From Stereum hirsutum FP-91666 SS1 (taxonomy: Eukaryota; Basidiomycota; Agaricomycetes; Russulales; Stereaceae), in NCBI RefSeq assembly GCF_000264905.1, contig NW_006763135.1:2083428-2147427 (forward strand): a stretch of 64,000 bases of DNA. Reading direction: 5' to 3'. Position 1 is the stretch's first letter; each line of letters starts with the position of its first letter. A program made the position numbers and the translations under genes. Below the pieces are notes generated by a model. It was not told the origin of the DNA, did not search any database, and was given only the letters and a program-made list of their open reading frames with translations. This document shows, in pieces, positions 50,380-61,091 of the stretch.

Positions 50380-52249
50380 ATGACTACTAGTCCACCTAAC
50401 TCGGCTAGTCGTCTTCAGACTTTGCAATGGATATCGGAAGAATACCACAGTATGCTGCTGCCTGATCTCACATCCTCAGGATCTGCCTCTCATACATGCT
50501 CCAGGTCTCAATGGAGCACACTGTGACATCCTTACATCCCCACCAACACCTCTCGAATTCTCCCGTCTAGTCCACATCTCACGTCCCGTTCTGATCCAGG
50601 GTAGTCCTTCTTCTTCTACCTCTCTCTCAACTCTGAGCTCAGATCAATAAAACGCTCCTAACCGCGAACACTCCGCATCTTTCTCCCTTTTAGGCTGCTC
50701 CCTCACCGACCCATCCAACTGGTCGAACTCCTCTCTTATCACCCTGATGGGTGCTCGCCCCATCTCTGTGGCCGTGACTCCGGACGGGTTCGCGGATGCG
50801 GTGACGAAGGATGATCATGGGAAGAGTTGGTTCGTCGAGCCTTGTGTGGAGAAGATGTCGATGGCTGAATTCCTGGGAAAGCTGGAGGACCGTGAGTTTG
50901 ACTCTCTCGATACATAATTTCCCTCGTTTCGATTCCTTGGAAAGAAAGAAGATATAAAGCGGTCGCCGCAAGTACTGTGTCTATGAACTTAGAACCTACG
51001 TGTGGCGCGCCACATACTCCATCCTTGCCATTGATATCCTTCTCCTTACTCTATACATTTCCACAAAACTTATGCAGGCAGAAGTCCCTCTCTCTGACCC
51101 ATTTAATTCCTCACCTTCGTTCATCACAGCCAACAGCAAAGAGATACACTACCTCCAAAGCCAAAACGGCAACCTCTACTCGAGCGCTTACTTCGAAGAG
51201 TATCCCTCGAACTCAGCCTCGGAATTCGACCCTCTGCGACCGCTCGTTCCTCCCGACATTGAATGGTGTAGCGAAGCTTTGGGTATGTACAGCAGGCTTA
51301 CCAGTCGCTCCTACCCACTCAGAACTGGATACTAATCAGACCGGGTGTATGTATGCATCGTATTTCAGATAGAAGGCCGGATGCGGTGAATCTGTGGATC
51401 GGGACTGGGTCGAGCGTGACTAGTATACATAGCGGTCAGTCCATGTTCCTTTTTTTTCTTCTCTCGGTTTTGAATGTATCTCACTCAGAACGTATATCGT
51501 GACCCCCAGATCCGTACGAGAACGTGTATCACGTCGTCCGCGGGAGCAAGACATTCACCCTCCTCCCGCCCACCGAGGGCTGGTGTCTCCGCGGTAAGCA
51601 AGACCCGTCACGTACGGTACATATCCCTTCTTGTCGAAGTCCAACTTACGATAGCGTCTTCAACACCCTGTACATGCGATTATTACCCTCAGAGCGTCTA
51701 TACCCACACGCGACCTACGCCCGCGCCTCTCCCTCTCCTCTCACCTCAGCCTCAGCCTCAGCACTCAAACTCACGCCCTCGCCACCGGGGACGTGTCCGC
51801 CCGTCCGCTGGTCCTCTATCACACACCCTCACCTCCCTCCGTTTCCTTCATCCAACACCCCCATATCCTCGACTAACAACACTAACACCGCCAACGGCAA
51901 TACCAAAACCGAAACAGAAAGAGAAAGAGAATCCGAAATCCGCACCCTCCCACCAACAGCTCACCCCCTCAGCATAACAGTCCACGCCGGCGAAACGCTC
52001 TATCTCCCCGCAGGGTGGTGGCACCACGTCCGACAGTCCGTTCACAACGACGATGACGATGATTTTCTCGTTGCTAATGAGAGTGAGAGAAAGGGTGAGA
52101 GCGAGAGCGAGATCACGGTGGCGCTTAATTGGTGGTTTGATATTGAAGGGAGAGGCGCGAGTTGGGTTTGGTTGGGGTTGTTGAGGGGTGGTGGGGAGGT
52201 TCCATGGGCGGATGAAAGCTCCGACGAGGACAAGCATGGGGTGAAATAG
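50380..52249 (+). CDS. JMJD7: JMJD7-like JmjC-domain hydroxylase
   Basis: Predicted Fe(II)/2-oxoglutarate oxygenase; human JMJD7 hydroxylates lysine in TRAFAC GTPases. Exons 50380-50449, 50505-50600, 50694-50891, 51130-51282, 51369-51434, 51510-51593, 51693-52249 (407 aa). The N-terminus LQWISEEYHSLNGAHCDILTSPPTPLEFSRLVHISRPVLIQG requires the first 55-nt intron. Iron ligands: HSD at 193-195 (the Asp is completed across an intron) and the distal His in WWHHV at 333-334. The strand pair ENVYHVVRGSKTFTLLPP and the WI.TG.S motif are conserved. Two low-complexity insertions sit inside the catalytic domain: a Ser/Thr/Asn-rich stretch before the last strand and an Asp/Glu/Ser stretch after WWHHV. 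Most introns are 55-93 nt; the third is 238 nt. Confidence 0.85.
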
Positions 52250-53439
52250 GATTGATAGGGACGAGGCGTAAGGTCTTGCGTATTTAGGTCTAATTTGGAC
52301 GACAACACTCACTGCAATGACTATCGAACCATGATCAGTCAAATCTCCCTGACCCACACCAGAACGCAGAACGCAGAACGTCTTCGTAAATTGGCATCGT
52401 ATTCAATTGATTATTTCCACCGGGCTATGTGCGAATCGGAATATAAACTGATTATAAGTACACTAGGTACAGAACTTCTGAACTACGCAAAGCGAAACGG
52501 GTCGGGTTCTGGGTTCTGCAAAGGAATGTTAGGGACTTTAAGTGGTCGGCGTCAACAAGTAAGTATCAGTATGAATATTACGACTACAACTTGGAAGGCA
52601 GCAATCGCGGGTAAGTAGGGTATCGATCAACTATGTAAGTAAGTACTTCGGGGGTGCTATTATAATAGCGTAAGTAATATGTCAGTAGACCCGCAGAGGG
52701 GGAGTGCAGGGTTGGGAAGGCTGAGGGGAGGGAGAGGGAGCGTCGCAGAAGCTCATTAAATAAGTGTATAGTACGACGTTTGCGAGAGCGAAGCAAGTGG
52801 AGCGAACAATGTATGTATGTGCAAGGGAATGTGAATGCGATGTATGTACGAGAAGGCATGTAGACACAGTCTATGGGACATGAATGCTGAATGTTGGATG
52901 GAGAAGGAATGTTGAGCTGTGAGTGGAGTCATTTACTGTATGTGTGTGTGCGATATAAGGTAGGCGATATGTCGAATGCAGGGCGTTTAAGGTGTTCGAT
53001 CCACGGACAGCGGGTGAGGTGAAGAGCAATGAGCATGCGTATGCCTTGAAAACCGGAAACTGGGAGCAAGCTGAGAATCAAGATCAGAACTGGTTGTGCA
53101 AACAAGATGAATGCGTAACCGAAAATGTGAATGAAGACGGAGCGTGGTGTGGTGAAACGGATGAAGGCGAGTCGATGATTGATATAAGCGAGCGTGCAAG
53201 CAAGAGAAGAGGTGTATATAGGGATAGGGATACAACCGGTGCGAGAAAAGCATCCGTAATGGTGAATTGATGGATGGTGCAAAGAACGATAAAATGCAAT
53301 GGAATGTGGAAAGCGAGAACAAGGAGAGGCATGGATTCATGGTTCATGGTCTATGAAAAATCTGCTAGCAAAGCAATGTAGAAAGCAAGAAAAGAACGGA
53401 ATTTCGGAGACGCAGACCTTTTTGACGACCATGCATCAA
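52250..53439. other. Convergent intergenic region after JMJD7
   Basis: About 1.2 kb between facing stop codons. A perfect 14-bp palindrome lies at 52656-52669 in AT-rich sequence. Otherwise only unsupported open frames. Confidence 0.5.
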
Positions 53440-54768
53440 TTACTGTTCTGCCTCTGCCACCTGTCCCTCCTCCATCTCTCCGGCTCGAACGTCCAGATCA
53501 TCACTCAGAACGACACGATGGCCGAGTCCACTCAGCCTCCTCTCCAGTTTCGGGTCGCTCGCCTGATCCGGATCCTCTGACAGCGAAGCCCGCCTTGCCC
53601 GCTCGGCTTTCCTCTCCTTGCCCGACGATCTGCCAGCCTTCTCTCGGTGTCTCATGATCATCGTAGCGACGAGTTGTGGCATGGTGTATACGCGTGCCGG
53701 TGAGGGTGGAGGACTCATATTTTGTGATGGGACGGGAACGGGTACGGAGGCATCCACAGACGTGCGCTGCGATTTGGGTTTCAGCACCTGGATAGACAGC
53801 GGTTTTGGTTCGGATGATGGGGGTGAATCGGCGTCTGGGCGAAAAAAATGAACGTAGAGCGTTAGGATCAAGCGAAAAACGGAGACAAGAGGGACTCGCG
53901 CCTAACCTGCATCAAGTTCTGGTGATGTTGACGAAGCACAAGGCTCGTCCAAGGACTCAGGCGAACACCCGAGTCCTACCAGATACTCCCACAACTTATC
54001 CGCCAGTAGACGTTCCTGCACTTCAAGCAAATGAGCCCTATCTCCCTCCACCTTCGCTCCGAACACCTCCATATCTACATCCATAGCCTCATCCTCCGAT
54101 AAGCGAGACGCGTACTCTCTGAGATTGATGCGCGAGACGATGCTGCGATGCACAGCCGCTACGAACTGGACGTCGGCGACTACGCGCTTGCTCTTTTTCG
54201 AGCGTTTTGCTGTCGGCTTCAGCGTGGTCGGCAGACTGCTGCTGCGGGGGCGAGTGAGTGCCGGGGACGGTGCAGGGCTTCCAGTCGCAGTCACGATGGG
54301 CGTGCTTGTGCCGTGAGACATCGAGGTGAGAGGAGTGACGCATCGTTTCCGTTGTATTTGCTCAGTTACGCTACGAAGTGCCCTCCGTTTGTGACCTGTG
54401 GTGGATTGAGTGCCAGTCTCTGAGGTGCACGAACGGGCGTCGTCGTCGTCACCGACGTCAGTGTCCATGCAGTCGCTCGGGAAAGGTATGATGCTAGTTT
54501 GCGTTATGCCCACATCGCTATTGGTGCCGGTCACAGATACGATGGCCGGAGAGAGAGCGACGGTGGCAGAGGCCTTCGATTTGGGCCCCTTGAGTGAGAA
54601 ACGACCGCCGTTATGGCGCTTGAGACTAGCGAGCAGGGATGACGAGCGAGAACGATTGTGCGACGAGCCCTTATTAGAGTTGGTGCTATCTCCCAGAGGA
54701 GAAGGGGACGATGAAGTATTAGGCCTGCGATACTCGGCAGAGGTACGAAGGAAAGACTGGAGCTGCAT
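53440..54768 (-). CDS. Low-complexity protein of unknown function
   Basis: Exons 54768-53907 and 53834-53440 (418 aa). I do not recognise the family. The N-terminus is Ser/Arg-rich (RSRSSSLLASLKRHNGGRFSLKG), with short basic stretches (GHKRRALRSVTEQIQRKR, AKRSKKSKRV) that resemble nuclear localisation signals. The middle is a more ordered helical segment: VVADVQFVAAVHRSIVSRINLREYASRLSEDEAMDVDMEVFG and LLEVQERLLADKLWEYLVGLG. The C-terminus has Pro/Ser tracts and an Arg/Lys-rich RHREKAGRSSGKERKAERARRAS. It is probably nuclear; function unknown. It shares a 329-bp divergent promoter with ORC4. Confidence 0.6.
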
Positions 54769-55097
54769 GATCGTTGGATGACTATTATGAAGGAGCACAA
54801 AGGGATGGTGGTAGATTTGCAGGGGTGAACGGCGTCCTGCGTGACTTGCAGCAGCGACGGATTATCGGCGACGACGTTGAGAACAGTGACGAACAGATGG
54901 GGACAGCGGGAACAGTGGGGACGAGCAGACAAGAAAGGGTGACAACAGCCACCGAAGGTCGCCGTCAATTCTACCGGTGATGGCATCGCCCGGAAAGGAA
55001 ATGACGCGCTCTCGACGCGTCGCGCCCCTGTTCTCTCTTACTCTCACGTTGACACCTGACACCAACCTTCACCTCATCCTCCTCGCCGCACACCACG
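54769..55097. promoter_or_regulatory. Divergent promoter with MCB-like box upstream of ORC4
   Basis: An ACGCGT box is at 55015-55020, 78 nt upstream of the ORC4 start. It is the same motif as the pair upstream of ELG1. Role inferred from the motif only. Confidence 0.35.
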
Positions 55098-58000
55098 ATG
55101 CCTCCAAAACGTAAAGCCCCGCCCACTGATCCAGTCGACGAACAACCACCGAAACGTCGAACTCGGTCTCAGGCTTCTGTCGATGTGATCGCAGCGAAAC
55201 CTGCCGTTCAGCTAAAGCGAACCACTCGCGGTGGCCGGAATGCCCCTGCTGCTCCTTCAGAACCTTCGAAACCACCAGCTGCTTCTCGTAGAAAGGCCAT
55301 GGGTGCTAAAAGCTCTCGTATAGCCAAACAAGATCCGGATAGTGCTTCTGACGCTCAGCAGACAGACGAAGATGAGGACGAGCCCCAGGAATCTGATGGT
55401 CCCCCTCCTCCACGCAGGACGCGTACTACTCGAAAGGCTCCCGAAGTCGTACCAGAACTACCAAAGAAGCCAGTCACTGCTCGTAGGACGCGTAAAGTTA
55501 CGGCCGCCTCTTCCAACGAGAAGGATGACGAGGATGGAGAAGAAGACACCGCACCAGAACCACCTGTCACCAAAAGACGTCGAGGCCGTCCACCTACCGC
55601 TCGTGCTGCTGCGTCAGAACCGCCCAAGAAGTCGGCTGCAACTCGCAGGACCCGCAAGGCCGCAGACAAACCTGACATCGAGGACGAGGATGCAAACGAC
55701 GACGCGGACCAAGCTAGTGACGAAGAGGTCAAACCAGACTCTGTTGTGGAACAGCCTTTCACCAAACCACGTCGAGGTCGCCCACCCAAGGCTTCTGCTG
55801 CTCCCTCAAAGCCCCCCAAGAAACCGGTGACTGCTCGGAGGACGCACAATGTCGCAAGCAAACTCGACGTCGACGACGAGGATGAGGACGTGGTCCCCCA
55901 ACCTGCTGACGCGGAGGACGATGAAGACGAACTGCAGGGTCCTGTCTTAAAGGAAACCATCAACAAGAAACGCCCGGGTCGTCCCCGCAAGACAGCTACC
56001 TCGACTGTAGCTCCATCGAAACGGCGAACTGCTTCTGGACAAAATGGCAAACGGACGAGTAATTCCGAAAACGACGATGAGCACCAGGTTGATTCATCGA
56101 ATGCTCAAGAGGTTGAAGAGGAGGATGATGAACTACTATTGTCGCCCAAGCGCCCGAGACAACCCCGGACCGTCCTCGAGGCTGTCGAACTCCCTCCCCG
56201 TTCCCGCGGCTCTGCGAATCCTCCCATGCGCTTTGGCCCACCCAGCCGCTCTGCTAAAAGGTCTGCGAAGCCACGTAAACCATCGCCCTCGCCACCTCGA
56301 TCACCCTCTCCAGAGTTACATGTTGCCCCGCGTTCACCGTCACCGCCTCTCGTCATATTTCCTGCCCCTTCAGTCGATCCCCCTATCACTCCCCGAAAGC
56401 CAAAGAATCAGACGGTTCCAACTCCTCAGGCATCCCCTTCTCGTCGTCCTCATGGTCTTCCCGACCATCTTCATTCCTGTCTCAATGCTCAGAAACGTGC
56501 TATACTGGCTGCTCTACGGGCCCCACCGCCTCCAGAGTCTGATCGCGACGCCGAGTATCCTCCTGCGAATGACTTGGCAGCTCAACAGTTGCAAGCTTTG
56601 CTGTCCGGAACCGTCGACCGCGGAGAGGGCAACAGTTGTCTCATAGTAGGCCCTCGTGGAAGTGGCAAAACACGCGTGAGTACGACTGGCTCCCTATTTG
56701 GAAATCGCCGCTGAGCTCTTGAACGTTCTCATCGCTCTTTAGATTGTCGACGACGCAATAGCCAACCTATCTCAGGAGCCTATTCTCATTCACCTTTCTG
56801 GACATGTTCACACCAACGATCGTCTCGCCATACGCGAGATCGCTAGACAAGTCTCAAAGCAGACAGGGAAATCGTTCGAGACGGGCTCGGATGAGAACGA
56901 AGAAGATGATGGTCCTTTTGGCGACACAGTTCAGGAGCTGACTTTGCCCCCACCATCACATCTTCCTAGTCTTATTTCATCTCTACCGACCCTTGCTCGC
57001 CCAACTATCGTCGTCCTCGACGCCTTCGACCTATTCGCCCTCCACGGCCGTCAAGCGCTACTTTACTGCCTCCTTGACACAGCACAGAGCTGCCGTGTGG
57101 GCCATGGAACGCACGGGATCGCGATCGTTGGCGTATCCACTCGCGTTGACACGATCAATCTCCTCGAGAAGCGTGTTAAGAGTCGATTCTCGGGGAGAAT
57201 GCTGAGGACTGCGGGGCCTTCCACCGTCGCGGAGTGGAACGATATCGCAGAGAAGGTACTGCGCGTGTCTGTGGATGGAGGTATCTCTGAAGAGTTCTCA
57301 GAGATGTGGTCGAACGCTATAGATGGGTTTTTGGCGGAGCGGACGGTCAAGTCGTTGTTGTCCGAGACTTTTGGGATTACTAGGGACGTTAGGATGTTGG
57401 GTCAGATATTGGTTGGTCATATTTCTGTGCGACGGAGTTGGCGTTTACTGATTGTTTCTGTAGACGAACATAATCCTCGAGTTGTCACCCAAGTCACCTT
57501 TCCCTACGGCGAATCATCTCTCTTCCGCAATCGCAGCACAAAGAGGTCCACCTGAATACCCATTCCTCTCATGTAAGCTCTAATCGACCTAAGCCTCTTG
57601 AGAATAATCATAACTGATCTATGTGCGATCCAGCCTTACCATACCCCTCAACCTGCCTACTCATTTCTGCCATCCACGCGCGCACATGTGGCCACGAACA
57701 ATTCACGTTCGAGATGTTGCACGACGCCGTGAGCAATCAGATACGGATCTCGAAGGCTGCACGGGTCGAGGCTATCGGTATGTTGCCTTGTAGTCGGTCC
57801 GTTCTCATGACAGTAAGTCCATTCAGTCTTAAGCCCCTATTTCCCATACCTCGCCTTGCACTAGCCTCGCCCTCCCTCCATTCCTCCCTGTTCGTTCCTA
57901 CCATGCCGTTTCTTCGTGGTCCATGTACTGACTATCCGTTCGTCTTCTTCATCAATGATTGACGCTTCTTCCTCGTTCATCCATTTCACGCCGTTATTCA

Positions 58001-58198
58001 CATGTATGCACGCACGAACAGGCATTCGATCACCTCATTGCCACGAACGTGTTTGCGCCATGTCCTGTTCCTGCATCCAACAACCCCGGACGGGAGTTCA
58101 TGAAGTATAGATGCATGGTGGAGTGGGATGATGTGAAGAGGGCGGTGGATGCGAAGGGGCAGACGAATCTGAAGAAGTGGTTCACGAAGCCAACCTAA
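55098..58198 (+). CDS. ORC4: Origin recognition complex subunit 4 with AT-hook N-terminal extension
   Basis: AAA+ subunit of the origin recognition complex, which loads the MCM helicase at replication origins. Exons 55098-56675, 56743-57411, 57464-57572, 57634-57812, 58022-58198 (903 aa). Residues 1-480 are a Lys/Arg/Pro-rich extension with three AT-hooks (RGRPP near 163 and 228, PGRPRK near 294). The AAA+ domain follows: CLIVGPRGSGKTR with Walker A at 518-525; IVVLDAFDLFALHGRQALLYCLLD, where the Walker B acidic pair reads D619-A620; and VKSRFSGRM, the expected arginine-finger region. The C-terminal winged-helix part (LLISAIHARTCGHEQFTFEMLHDAVSNQI to KKWFTKPT) matches ORC4. Schizosaccharomyces Orc4 also has N-terminal AT-hooks, but no close homology is claimed here. 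Confidence 0.9.
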
Positions 58199-58729
58199 CC
58201 TGGACTGCTGAGTTCAGATTCTATTCTCTGTTTTTGTCCGTGGATTTTGTACAATATACTTACACAGGATCAAATGTATCAGTATCTCTGAAGTCATGAT
58301 TTTCAAGAGCGTTTGCGTCAGCGGCACGCAACGGCGCCTATAACATCATTCGGGCCCGGTATGATGGACCACTTCAAAGCGTTAGATAGACGACTAAAAA
58401 TAGCGCCTCATCTGACGTCAATTTCACATTTCCGTTCACCTCAACCACTATTGCTAATTTAGGGTTAACTGTCACCACCCGGGCCCCTTTCAGCATCGAA
58501 TTCGCGCAACACGGATACAGCGGATCGGAGAACTCTCCGGTTGGCGACCATCGATAAGCCAGAGCTCGACGGCTCGACTTCGTGCAAGACAAGCTCACAA
58601 GACGCAGACAGCACACAGTACTAGTTCACGCAAGGATCAGAGTACAAGAGCACAGGTATTTGGTTTACTTCATGCGACTATATAACAATACATTCCGTTT
58701 AAATTGTGAAGTCCGTGACGACGACGCGC
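58199..58729. other. Convergent 3' region between ORC4 and the CipC-like gene
   Basis: About 530 bp of untranslated sequence. Nothing else recognised. Confidence 0.5.
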
Positions 58730-59251
58730 TTAGTACTCCTGGGCGACAGTCTCCTGGAGCTGCTGCTTGGCTGTAAAATGGACGATGGAACAATAGTGAG
58801 TGAAGTGTAAACAAGGTGGAGACGATGATGAGACAAGAACGTACCCTGGCGCTTGGCCTTCTCCTTGTCGACGTAGTCGAGACCCTTGGTCTCAACGAGA
58901 CGGTCAACGAAGGCACCGGCGAAACCAGCGCTGGAAGGAACAAGGACGGGTCAAAATCGAGCAGAACCATAACACCGACGAGAGGACATACAGGAGCTCG
59001 GTGGCCTCAGCGTGCGAAGCGGGCTTGCCGTTGGCAGCCAAGTGCTTCTCCCAGGCCTTAGCAGCCTAGACGAGAGGACAATGGTGTGAGCGATCGTTCG
59101 TGGATGAACAGATGGGTGATGTAGATGGAAAGCTTACCTCGTAGGAGGCAGCGCCGGCAATGAGCTCGTGAGAGAGCTCGGCCTTGTGGGGGGCGTTGGT
59201 GGCCTGGTCGTAAGAGGAGGCCTCGTCAGAGCTTTCGTGGAACCAACCCAT
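58730..59251 (-). CDS. CipC-like stress-response protein (DUF3759)
   Basis: Small cytosolic protein of the fungal CipC family, known from its induction by an antibiotic in Aspergillus; molecular function not established. Exons 59251-59138, 59065-58992, 58930-58845, 58770-58730 (104 aa). It reads MGWFHESSDEASSYDQATNAPHKAELSHELIAGAASYEAAKAWEKHLAANGKPASHAEATELLAGFAGAFVDRLVETKGLDYVDKEKAKRQ, ending AKQQLQETVAQEY. This matches the family start-to-end, including the HKA...SHELI and FVDR motifs. All splice sites are canonical. A TATA-like sequence lies 84 nt upstream. Confidence 0.9.
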
Positions 59252-59334
59252 TGTAGATATGTGTGAGAGTGAAGTGGAGTGGTAGTGGTGAAGAAGAGAG
59301 AGATGGGGAAAGACGTTGGCCAGGGATGGGCTGG

Positions 59335-59342
59335 TTTATATA
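59335..59342 (-). promoter_or_regulatory. TATA box of the CipC-like gene
   Basis: TATATAAA, 84 bp upstream of the CipC-like start on its strand, in GC-richer sequence. A strong TATA element fits an inducible gene. Confidence 0.5.
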
Positions 59343-59881
59343 CTCTCCCAGCGGGAGGCACATGCTGGTCATGGAAGTCTCCGAGAGACAGTCGCCACTG
59401 GTCGCCACCCCCTGTCACGCAGGAATCATCGCATCTGCATCATCGCAATTGGGGCAAAGCCGCCCCCGGCGCACCCTAGATCTTCTCGTATCCACGCGTC
59501 ATTGCGCAATCGATGTGCAAGAGCATGCGCCAGGTCCGACTGCCAGGTCTCGTAATATTTTTGGAAACCTGAGGAGCAGGCAACCCAGGGCGATGATGTT
59601 GGATGCGTCGGTGCTGTGCCACTTCGAATTCGTTGAATGAAGGGGAAGAAGTTCTCCAACGATGTGCTGCGGATCGACGTCAGGCTGTGTCTCCTGCGAA
59701 GTACAGTATTACAGAGTCTACAAGAAATATACTCAGGTATTAGACCTTATATGTTTCAAGTTTACTTGAAACTCGTTGGCGGAAGATCTGTCCGATCCGC
59801 CAATGAGATTTCGCGAAAAATTCCAAGTTTTCACTAACATATAAGCCCTATTGAGAGCTCAACTGTCTGAGTTCGTTTGGC

Positions 59882-59889
59882 TGAGCGGC
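59882..59889 (+). repeat. Left target-site duplication of the MITE
   Basis: TGAGCGGC, directly next to the left terminal inverted repeat. It matches exactly the copy at 60469-60476. Confidence 0.85.
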
Positions 59890-60468
59890 TAGGGCTCCGA
59901 CAATAAGTCGGGAGTTATTAACAGCTGTAAAAAAGTGCTGTTAATAACTGTTTATAACTTGTTATTAACAACCCTCCCGATACGGTGCTATATGGATCTG
60001 TAAAAAAGTGTAAGAAATCCTTCTGTCTGGACGAGTAGATACGCGTTCAGGGAGGACTCTTTCGACTTCCTGACCAACTCCTGACGTTGTATTCCATCCT
60101 CTGTGACCCCTAAGCCGGCCTAGACATGACTTTACCCTAACCTATTCCCACGACGTTGACTGCCAGCCACAGCTTCCGAGTCTACGGTGGGTGTTCTCGC
60201 CAACGGCCTCATATTCCATGAGTGTATGTGCTGTAGAACTTGTTCTGGGAGTTCAAATAGTAACCAGAGACACTCAAAAGAACCGCTAGTGCTTCGAAAG
60301 CCCTCCAGGTCAGTCGAAACTGGCAGCTCCTGAGGGAAAATATAATATTTAAATTAATTTAAATATTGTGTTTTAAACTGTTTTTAACACCTGTAAAAAA
60401 GTCCCTCGAGGGCCGCCAAGTTACTAACACAGGGTACCATTGGCTCAGGACTTTTTGTCGGAGCCCTA
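59890..60468. mobile_element. hAT-type MITE (non-autonomous DNA transposon)
   Basis: A 579-bp element. Its ends are inverted copies: TAGGGCTCCGACAATAAGTC at 59890-59909 and its reverse complement at 60449-60468, 19 of 20 bases identical (22 of 25 if extended). It is flanked by a perfect 8-bp duplication TGAGCGGC at 59882-59889 and 60469-60476. An 8-bp duplication and TAGGG/CAGGG-type ends are hallmarks of hAT transposons. It encodes no transposase, so it needs an autonomous hAT elsewhere in the genome. Inside are a 13-bp perfect hairpin stem (59913-59925 with 59937-59949), a 24-bp palindrome (60344-60367) and three copies of CTGTAAAAAAGT (59925, 59998, 60391). Confidence 0.85.
60344..60367. 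repeat. 24-bp perfect palindrome inside the MITE
   Basis: Made only of A and T. It reads the same on both strands over 24 bp and is next to a run of AT-rich sequence. Confidence 0.9.
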
Positions 60469-60476
60469 TGAGCGGC
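60469..60476 (+). repeat. Right target-site duplication of the MITE
   Basis: TGAGCGGC, directly next to the right terminal inverted repeat. It matches exactly the copy at 59882-59889. Confidence 0.85.
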
Positions 60477-61091
60477 GCACTTGCCCTAGATACAGCCTGT
60501 GATGGGTATCTCCGAATCGCGTTACCACCATCCAGAGTGATGCTTCACATCTCCGCCCTAGATGTGAAGCAGATAAGTGTCGGGCGGCGGTCAGCCAAGT
60601 GATTTTACCCTATTATTAGGTCACTGTGCTTTCTGCGGATATTCGCAGAAAATACAGAGCCATAAAGAGCAGTCAAAAGAGCCGCTGTAGCCCCATCCGG
60701 AGTCGGAAAAGCCCCTGTCCGGAGTGATGTCATTCGGAACTGAACGAAGTTCCTATGGCTATGCGTGTAACCTGAGGGCGGTACGCGATGGAAGGGTGAT
60801 GCAAGGATTCCACGGGAAGAGAGTTCCTTGAAGCTGCCAGAATCGAATCAATGTGCGCCCTCGAAACTGCGAGAACATTCTGCATATCTACGCTAGCGCA
60901 AACAGCCGCAGATCACGAATCCAAGAGGGTGTAAAGAGGCAATGTATCGCAAGCATGAATATTCGTCATGGGGGACAGGTATCATGCATTCGTGAGATAA
61001 TGACACGACAGGGGCCACTCTTGATCGCCACATAGTACTTCAACATACTTTCGCCACACCTTGGCAATCCTTGGCCAAACAGGCGCCTCCG

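Larger units (their letters stand above)
59252..61091. other. Intergenic region carrying a transposon and dense hairpins
   Basis: 1.8 kb between the CipC-like and Prm10-like genes. It contains the MITE at 59890-60468 and several other inverted repeats (59753-59772, 59776-59803, 60541-60571, 60630-60651, 60736-60753). No supported coding exon. Confidence 0.7.

Noticed and set aside
59878..59912. tRNA-like box A (TGGCTGAGCGGCTAGGG) with a hairpin, suggesting a tRNA-derived SINE
   Set aside because: No box B follows at the right distance, and the motif is explained by the target duplication plus the MITE terminal repeat.
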